Shown piece by piece: positions 56,581 to 64,000 of a stretch of 64,000 nucleotides of DNA. The notes under the pieces are model-generated. The model saw nothing but the letters and a program-made list of their open reading frames with translations, did not search any database and was not told the DNA's origin. The stretch spans positions 3,410,001-3,474,000 of the forward strand of contig CM076953.1 in the NCBI GenBank assembly GCA_039566865.1, written 5' to 3'. Both the position numbers and the translations under genes were made by a program. The stretch's first letter is position 1, and each line of letters starts with the position of its first letter. Source of the DNA: Aurelia coerulea. Its lineage: Eukaryota > Cnidaria > Scyphozoa > Semaeostomeae > Ulmaridae.

Positions 56581-57552
56581 TGCCAAGATTTGACATTTCT
56601 CGGAAAATTCTTTCCCAACCTATACCCAGCTTTTTTCTCTTCGGTTTTAGAGGAATCTCGAGGACCACCTTTCAACAAAAGTGGGGGGGGATGGCAATTG
56701 CCCCCTCCCCCGTGGCCACGCCACTGATTTTGAGAAACATTTTTTTACAGAAGTGGAGGGGACCTATACTTTTTCTGCAACGGTGCTCCTTTCTTCACCA
56801 TCCGTATCTTCACTCTCTGACTATATTAATTTCTTTGAACAAGTACACTAACACAGAAGGATTCAAATGTGAAGTGAGATGTCCATTATTCAAAATGTAA
56901 AACTACAAAAGAAGTCCCTTATTTTGCAAAAGGGGCCCTTTTCCAGTAAAAAGGGAGCCCTTTTTACAAGATTTTGAGGGGGGCCCACCGGCCACGGGCC
57001 GGTGGGCCAGTCCGCCACGGGCCGGTGGGCCAGTCCACCACTGTTCACTGGAAGAATTTCTGTTATCTGATTCTGTTGCTCACTCATTGAGTACATGGGA
57101 GATGTTGATACTTGATCTTGATCTCAGGGATAGGCAAGGTTTCTGACAGTTTTTCATTGCATGTCTTGAACCTAAATATTGTCAGCAGTTTTAGTTAAGG
57201 CTAGACCCAACCCTAACAATTCTCAATGAAAGTTTTATCCCATTCCCAGAATTCTTGTGCTAAAAACTAAACTACCCCAACACTAATCTTCAGACAGTGA
57301 ATAACTTCTCTTCTGTTAATAACTTCTGAAAAACTTCTGAAGTGAATAACTTCTGAAGAAGATGAATAACTTCTCCCGGAGTTTCCATCTAGCAGCACCG
57401 AGCGACCCCCGGGAAAGTTACCAAGTAGCAGGCGGAGGAGCACCACTGGGCACTGGGCCTAGCTATTTTCCAAGCAAACATTTCTGGGCGTGAACCTCAG
57501 CATAAAGATACCTGAAAACCTTGCACGAAGTACCGGTCTCAAAGCTTACGAC

Positions 57553-60500
57553 ATGGATCTAAGTGCAGCTGATGTTTCAAAATGGGCAAAAGTTATTACT
57601 GTTCTAGCTCAAGGCCTAACATCTGGCAGTGCATACTACATCACGATGGTTGAAGCTCCTGCTCGGATGGAAAATGACATGCCAACTGCTGTACGAATTT
57701 GGAAGCCATTGTTCAACAAAGCCAAGAATTCGCAAGTATGATGTGCAAGAGTTCGTTTCGGTAGTCCTTTGTGCCACGTGATTTTCCTAGATGTGTAAGC
57801 ATTGTGCAAATCGTGCAAATGTTACCATAGTTTGCGGTTAATGGTGTTAATGGTTGGTTTGGTCATGGAAACATAAACAATAGGGAATGGGCCTAGGGCC
57901 TAGAATAGAAGATAAGTGTGGTTTCGGGTATTATGGGACATCGGGTATTTTGGGACATTATTCAAGAAATGGGGGCTGGGGATGGGAAACAAACGTTTGT
58001 CATACAAAAGTCATACAAAATTTTGCTGCTTTTGTCAAAATTAAAAACATATTAATCAATCAAAAGGCCTTGTTGGCCTCAATCCAATCCAAAAAAGTAT
58101 TTGTCATTTGACTTTGTCTAATATATAAGGCAGTAGGATAAATGTATCAACGGAACTTTGATGTTTGTGACATCATGAAAAATGTGACTTCCAGTCAAAA
58201 TTTGAACATGCCCCCAGGTTAAATCTGATTCGGACAGGTCTCAAAGCCCCAAACCAGTCTTCAGAAGTTTGACTAAATGGTTTATTCGCTCTTTTTTACA
58301 GTGACCTGGCCATTTGGCAATAAACAAAATTGAAATTGACTATTGTCTCATTCAATTCCTACCCAGACCATCCCTCTGGCCAGACTGGAATTGGCATATG
58401 GTGCGCCACAGCACAGACCCAATCTAAACAATGGAAATAACAATAGAACAAAAGAATTGGCGTTTATCTGTGGTGCATGGTGCATGGTGCACGCCGATTC
58501 CACGTAGGCCCTCTGGCAGCCCATGGGTCAGCAAAAGTTTCTTGCATAAATTCCCAGGGGTGGGGACATTTTTTGGCAAATTCATAGGGGCTGTGCACTG
58601 AAAATATGCAATTTTCCCAGTAACTCTATTGCAAAAGCTCAAATTCACTATCAAATGCCCCATCAAAGCAACAACTGCACAGCCTTGGTGCATTCTGCAA
58701 TTTATGCATGTCAAAGTTCTAGTGTTTAGTCTCAAAAGCAACAGAAAAGAAGAGAGTTTGTGTGTACATGCCAAAGAGCCAGGGGTTGCACACTTGCACT
58801 GTTGTTTCCAATGTGTGCCTGTTCATGCAGATAATAAAAATCTTGATTGGTATAAAAATGCAATGAAAAAGATAGTTAAGTATTTTGCAGAAAGAAGACC
58901 CTTCATCTGGAAGAAAGATCATCCACATGAACAGTTACACCCCAATTTGAGTGTTTCCCATGTAAAAGCAAATCAAACAATGCAAGAGTGCAGCTGTGAG
59001 GATTTAGTCAGCTGAAATCAGCTATACCCTTTGCAGATATTTAGCTGCGAGGTTGGCCCAGTGGTTAAGGCGCCGGACTCACAACCGCAAGGGCGTGGGT
59101 TCGAATCCCACCAGGGTCATACTTGCTGCGAAAGTGTGAGGAGAGCTGCTAACTCTCTGTAATTCCAGGCAAAGGCAAAAGGAATCACAAGGTGTGGTCA
59201 CATCGAGAGGAAGGACCGGGGTCGCCCTGATGGGCCCACCCTGCGCCAAGCGCAGAAACCCATACCTTGCGAGAATAGCAAGTGTATGTGCCTAAAAAGT
59301 GAAAGATTAAATGTATAACCCGTGTCCTGCTGGAAACAAGTCATCTCGAGACTTTCGCAGGCTAGGCACGTTCAATACAATTACTCACTCACTCACTCGC
59401 CTGTTTTTCTTTTCATAAAGCAGTTGTGTCAAAGATTAAATATTTTGGTCTAGAACCACAAGACTGCAAAAAAGACCTTTCCAAGTACATATACATATTT
59501 CAAATTTCAATGTTGTCTTTTGCAGATGCTTGTTTCATCATTTAGCATTCTTGGTGGCCTTGGAATTTATTACCTGGATTATGATACTCCAAGATCATGC
59601 ATTGGGTGGCCAGTTGCCTCGTGTTTGATTGCTACTGTCATCCCATACACAATCTTTGGCATGATGCCTCTCAATAGACAGCTTTTGGAAACTGAAAAAT
59701 GCATTGAAAAAGGTATGTTTCATATTTCACATAAGGTTCTCCAGGGGCAGGCCCGTAGGAAGTGAGGGGCAGGGGGCTCAAGCCCAATAAGTTTGAAAAC
59801 AATGGTGCTACGTCACAAGCATTAGTTAGATATATTGTTCTCTATTATTTTAAGAACAATTGCCCCCCTCCCCCAATCCGAAGCTGCTTTCTACAGCCCT
59901 TGAAGGGGCATGTAAAGGTTGATCTCCACTACACAATTTGCTGGATAATTGTCATAAGAATGTGTGACAAGACAACACGTGCAGTAGAGCATTTTTTGGC
60001 ATCAAAAAATTATGTTGATGGGCAAAAATTAATCAAAAGTAGTTTCTACTTTTTATCTGGCCATTTTGTTCATTTAGTTTATAGCCAATGGAATTGCAGG
60101 ATACTTCAGTCTTGCTCAAAGTTGTATTTGTATGTTTTTAATCGTCTGGTGGAGATTGGATTTTTGTAGATTATGGAATGAAAGGGAATTGGCTCATATT
60201 CACAATAATCAAATCAAGAACAAGGGATAGTTCTTGTGGGGGGATGCATTTTAGATTGCTGGAAAAACATGCATCTTTGATAGAAGTGTACTTCGTTGAT
60301 GACTGTATCACAATATTTAAGTATCTGATTGCCATGAAATTGTAATTTTCTTGCTCAGTCATTTTACTTTTTTTCTCAAGGGAGTTCAAAGTTGTAAAAT
60401 TCCCCTCTGTTATAAAACAGATTGGCAAAAACCATTGCAGAAATAAAACAGTTTTGATCAAAAGTTATTGGTCAAATTCATATCTCATACTTTTACCTTG

Positions 60501-60687
60501 TGAAGGTTTACTCCCTTCATTTATCCACATTCTGTAAAGGTAAACATTTTTCATTGAAATTTCAGGTGATGGATGGATCAAGGATAGTTTAACAAAATGG
60601 GGTAACCTGCATGCAGTTCGTACCATTGTCAACATTGGTGCTTTTGGTCTGATGGTGTACTCAGGTTTCATGTGCTCCAACAAGTAG
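57553..60687 (+). CDS. Four-helix membrane protein, DUF1772 (anthrone oxygenase-like) type
   Basis: Exons are 57553-57735 (1b), 59526-59712 and 60566-60687 (stop TAG), with intron phases 0 and 1. Product is 163 residues. Four hydrophobic segments: about 14-34 (VITVLAQGLTSGSAYYI..), about 62-78, about 91-112 (WPVASCLIATVIPYTIFGMM) and about 137-158. WGNLHAVRT before the last helix matches the conserved W..LH..R pattern that I associate with DUF1772 proteins, small membrane proteins of mostly unknown animal function. The ATG at 57553 is chosen because the frame has no upstream ATG and it aligns with the ATG of exon 1a. Family placement comes from motif memory, not a search. The first intron holds a tRNA-derived SINE. 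Confidence 0.75.
59043..59300 (+). mobile_element. tRNA-derived SINE, Val-CAC-like head
   Basis: The head gaggttggcccagtggttaa .. gggttcgaatcccacc carries A and B boxes and the anticodon loop CTCACAA (anticodon CAC). The tail (gtgtgaggagag, taactctctgtaattccagg, ggtgtggtcacatcgag) is shared with 9160-9335. In intron 1 of the DUF1772 gene. Confidence 0.8.
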
Positions 60688-62586
60688 ACTGTCATTACCT
60701 TCTAAAAATAGGGAATTGCATACAAATAGAGCTTGTGGTTTAGATTTAAGGCCCATTTCACTTCATTCGCAAATCACAAAAAGCATGTGATATTTGTGAA
60801 ATCTGAATGCATGAAAATTCAATATACCCACCCACTTCAAATTCGTTCCCAAAAATTTCAACTTTTCATTTATTCCTCAAGAATTAATCAAACATTGCAA
60901 ACAGCTTGAAATCGTATTGCAAAATTTTTGTGTGCAAGTTGAAATGTTTGCACATGAATTTCAAACAAACGATGACATGTGATTTGTGGACTGCGAATGA
61001 GTTGCAAATGGGTTCATAAGGTGGAACAAGGGGAATTTATACATGGTTTAAAGTGCTCTTTAAAAAGCAGAAGATTTTAACTCATACAAAAGGCCCCAAT
61101 ATAGGGCAATATTGTTTGTTTGGAACCAAAGGTTCCCTCTAAAATTTGAGCTTCTAGATTGACCTAAGGTTTAATTGGATTTGATGGGTTATTTGTATGC
61201 AATCTCTTGCTGATCCTGCTTGCTTACCTTTATTTCATTTCATTTTAAAAGACTTTTTATATTAGATATATAGAGGTACACACCAATGTATTTTCACACT
61301 ATATAATGTATTTTGCCATGCAACAGTTGAACTTTTGGCAACCATCATATTTATGGCATGGAAACCCCTCAAACTACAGACATTTGGGGTGGGCTGTATT
61401 AAACCATGTTGCAAACACTACAAAAATGTTTGCACTTGGTATGCCTATGAACGCTTTCTGAAAGGATAAATGCAAGTTAAAACATACTTTCCATCTTCAA
61501 AATCAGCCTAATTTCTCATTTGTTATTGAGTGTCAAACATAGATACTTTATGTCAATGCTCCTGGTAGTCATCAAACGTGCCTTATTACATGAGGAGATA
61601 TTTCATTTAAAGGCATATCGCTAACTATCATCCTTTGCACGCTGAAGGAAAGCAACGGTAAGACAGAATATAGACCACGCCTTTCATATCATCCAAAATC
61701 GACTTTGGGGCCCAGGGGGGTACTTGACTTTCATTAGTACAGGGGTGTGCGCACCAATAGATCATTTTTTTCACCCGACTTAGAAGTCTTCCCTCCAAAG
61801 GATGCTCGGCTTTAGAAAAATTTGGCGAAATGTATACTCGATGTATAAATGCTTGTCTAAAAGTTCCACTGCTGCATGACTGCACACATCATCTAAAACT
61901 GAAATTTTAATATCGTATGCATTTTAATTTGTAAATCATCTTAGATTGGGCATTATTATTCTTTAGCTAGTAATTAATTAATTCTTCTTGAATATTCTTC
62001 TTGAAGATACAGTTGGGGAGGGGGATACTTCAGTTGAAGGTTGAGCAAGGCGTTGTTTGTGGCGAAGTGTACCATCTTATGGGATGTTGGATTCCAATTT
62101 TAAATACCCAAACGATGACGGATGAAGATGAAGACCATGAAGCATAGACTTTAGAAGATAAATCCTTGACAAACTTTTTCATAGCCTTTCAAACTTTGTG
62201 ATGTTATTCTATTCAAAATTATCCATCTTTTTTAGTTATAACAAGATGATTCTTAGAAGTCACAATGAATTAGCTGACATTATTTCGGCTAAAACCGTTA
62301 AGACTTTAGCTTTCGCGTACCGTATGGCAAGCTTCCGTTAGTTGAAGTCAAGTTCTTGAAACTAAGCCATGCTAAATTTAGCCACAATGGGTGTGTTCAG
62401 AAGCCTCTCAAAGTCCATTCGACAGCTGGTTATGATAGTGTAAAACGAGGTGTAAACCGTATTTGAAAGATCATACAATGTATGTTATTTTGGTCATCTC
62501 AAACTTAAAGGTGCACATAAAACGAAGTCCAATAATCTTGGAATCCTATCCCAACGAGAATGCGAACGGTCAAGCAATTACACGTT

Positions 62587-62998
62587 TTTTTTTATAAGAA
62601 ACTTGGATCAGCACTTAGTACTAAAAGTTTCTTAATTTCACATGAAAATTTCGGTGTTTTAGTAGTAAAAGTTTCTTAATTAGTTTCTTATTTTTTTGGG
62701 CCTAAAATTGCGGTATTGTTCGAAGTTGAGCCTTCTTCTCGAGAAAGGACTTCCATTTTGCATTGACAATTGTCATCAAGAAGAAGCCATGCACATCAAG
62801 GCAAAAATTTACCAATTTTGCAGTTAAAAGTCAAGAAAAGACGAATGTACCTTTGTTAGAGAGACATAGAATAAGAGAGACATACAGAAATAAAGTTTTA
62901 GAGTTTCTTAACTGTTCTTGAGCGTAGTACTAGAGTTTCTTAAATTTTTGGTCATCGTAGTACTAGTTTCTTATAAACCAGTTTCTTATAAAAAAAAA
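62587..62998. mobile_element. MITE with TTTTTTATAAGAAACT ends
   Basis: ttttttttataagaaacttg at left and agtttcttataaaaaaaaaac at right. The interior has repeated 'agtttctta' blocks and cattgacaattgtcatcaag. A related half-copy lies at about 8475-8766. Confidence 0.75.
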
Positions 62999-63611
62999 AC
63001 GTGTAGACTAGTGGCTGAAAGGGGAGCATTACCACCCGAGCCAAGAGGGCAATTAATGGGATGATGTTTTTCTGGCGCAATTTTGGGCGTAGAATTCGAA
63101 TCTGGATGTTTTGTTGATCGTGCCATTCTAAAAAAGAATCTGAGTCGATTGATATTTCATGCATTTTGAAGTTTTTTATGTGTACAAACAATAGTGAAGG
63201 AAGATCTAACGCCACTCAATCCAACCTCTAAAATGTATAATGTATCGCTCGAGCCACCAGGCTCGTTTGTAGAATAGCTATACTTTCGATTGAATCACCA
63301 TTGCATTTTGTGGTACCGTGACGAAAATAAAGCCCATAGTGTACCGTTCTGTGAAACTCCACGTCACGGAATATCTGCAGGACGATAAGCCAATTTAATT
63401 GTTCCCTCAAACACCCAACAAAGACATGAAAGCAGAATTGATAGACTTGCCCCAAGTCTGTTTCGTCAACTAACTCTGATAAGTCTATCTGAAAGTAAAC
63501 TACGAAACATTTCATTTTTCTCTTTTTCCATTTTTGTTTGACGAAATAGACTTGGCGACAACATTAGCAATTGGTAATAAATATTCTGGCGAAGGTGATG
63601 GACCCTCATCC

Positions 63612-63905
63612 CACACCACATCTTCACAAACGTAATGGAAAACAGACGAAATTACAGAAATCAAGGGCAAATTTTGAAAACAAAAGGTTCAGGTTTCGAA
63701 AAGACCAAGCGATTTCTCTTCCTGAAGAATAGAGTTCTACCCTCTGGGTACCAAACTCTCTAAAAAGGTTTAGTCCCCAGAGGGTAATAGATTTCGCACC
63801 TCTAAGTGCACTCAATCAATTCAAAATAAACAGAGAAAGCAAATCATTATGGCTGCACACAGTTTGTAAAATCTATTCTTTTGGCTGCCCAATCGCTTTG
63901 TCTTA
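63612..63905. repeat. Second copy of the 391-646 repeat
   Basis: Shares tcaggtttc.aaaagac, aagcgattt, gtgcactcaatcaa and atcgctttgtctt with 391-646. It contains an extra inverted piece, taccctctgggtac .. gtccccagagggta (63728-63788). Confidence 0.65.
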
Positions 63906-64000
63906 ACCAGAGCTATATTTGACTTAGTTTGATGAAAAAAAAGTTGAGTCCCTGCCAGAGGAGACGATGGCTGTTATTCCACATTCCACGAATTCCCAAA

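Larger units (their letters stand above)
60688..64000. other. Region downstream of the DUF1772 gene, repeats
   Basis: 60688-61700 is AT-rich with no recognised feature. A partial G-rich-end element starts near 61706 (cccaggggggtacttgac). 62587-62998 is an element. 63115-63285 is a relic of the 180-bp MITE, 63441-63555 a short MITE and 63612-63905 a second copy of the 391-646 repeat. No coding exon supported. Confidence 0.55.

Noticed and set aside
58629..59015. 128-codon open frame in the DUF1772 gene intron
   Set aside because: Chance frame: no signal, helix pattern or homology that I recognise, and it lies between well-supported exons of another gene, just upstream of a SINE.
59043..59115. 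Functional tRNA-Val gene
   Set aside because: The head has A and B boxes and a plausible anticodon loop but is followed by a SINE body shared with another locus, and the acceptor stem is not well paired.

Overview
This looks like a window of an intron-rich, AT-rich metazoan nuclear genome, most likely an anthozoan cnidarian such as a stony coral. That assignment is inference: it rests on small secreted cysteine-rich peptide genes, a furin-like gene with many short exons, and a very high density of short non-autonomous DNA transposons (MITEs). No operons or prokaryotic signals are visible. Splice junctions were read by eye from GT/AG sites, frame and family resemblance.

Layout. (1) 1-26 kb carries a cluster of five genes for small secreted peptides with one six-cysteine pattern, C-x5-7-C-x5-C-x2-5-C-x3-C-x5-9-C. 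Gene A (78-1126, 5' end outside the window), B (5081-6066), C (8282-10398) and D (18732-20621) are on plus; E (24229-25729) is on minus. Every intron between coding exons is phase 0 and every cysteine domain is one exon. A and C have two domains, B, D and E one. (2) 29.7-52.1 kb is a 15-exon furin/PCSK-type proprotein convertase predicted at 1,902 residues. Signal peptide, prodomain, complete catalytic machinery and P domain take about 600 residues. Then comes a Lys/His-rich, Gln/Pro-rich and acidic extension of about 1,285 residues with at least five furin-type sites, and the chain ends on a sequence that looks like the last strand of a P domain. (3) 55.1-60.7 kb is a four-helix membrane protein of the DUF1772 type with two related alternative first exons. 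(4) The rest is mobile-element debris: TA-flanked mariner-like MITEs with long inverted repeats, hAT-like elements with 8-bp target duplications (including a family with CCCGGGGG ends around internal tandem repeats), tRNA-derived SINEs that share a tail but have different heads, a 5S-rRNA-derived SINE, fold-back elements and microsatellites.

Possible functional link (inference): the peptide precursors have acidic propeptides, two of them with dibasic sites (ERR, ERRR/AKRR), and the neighbouring gene encodes the class of protease that cuts such sites. The convertase also carries many such sites in its own extension. Whether it processes itself or its neighbours cannot be told from DNA.
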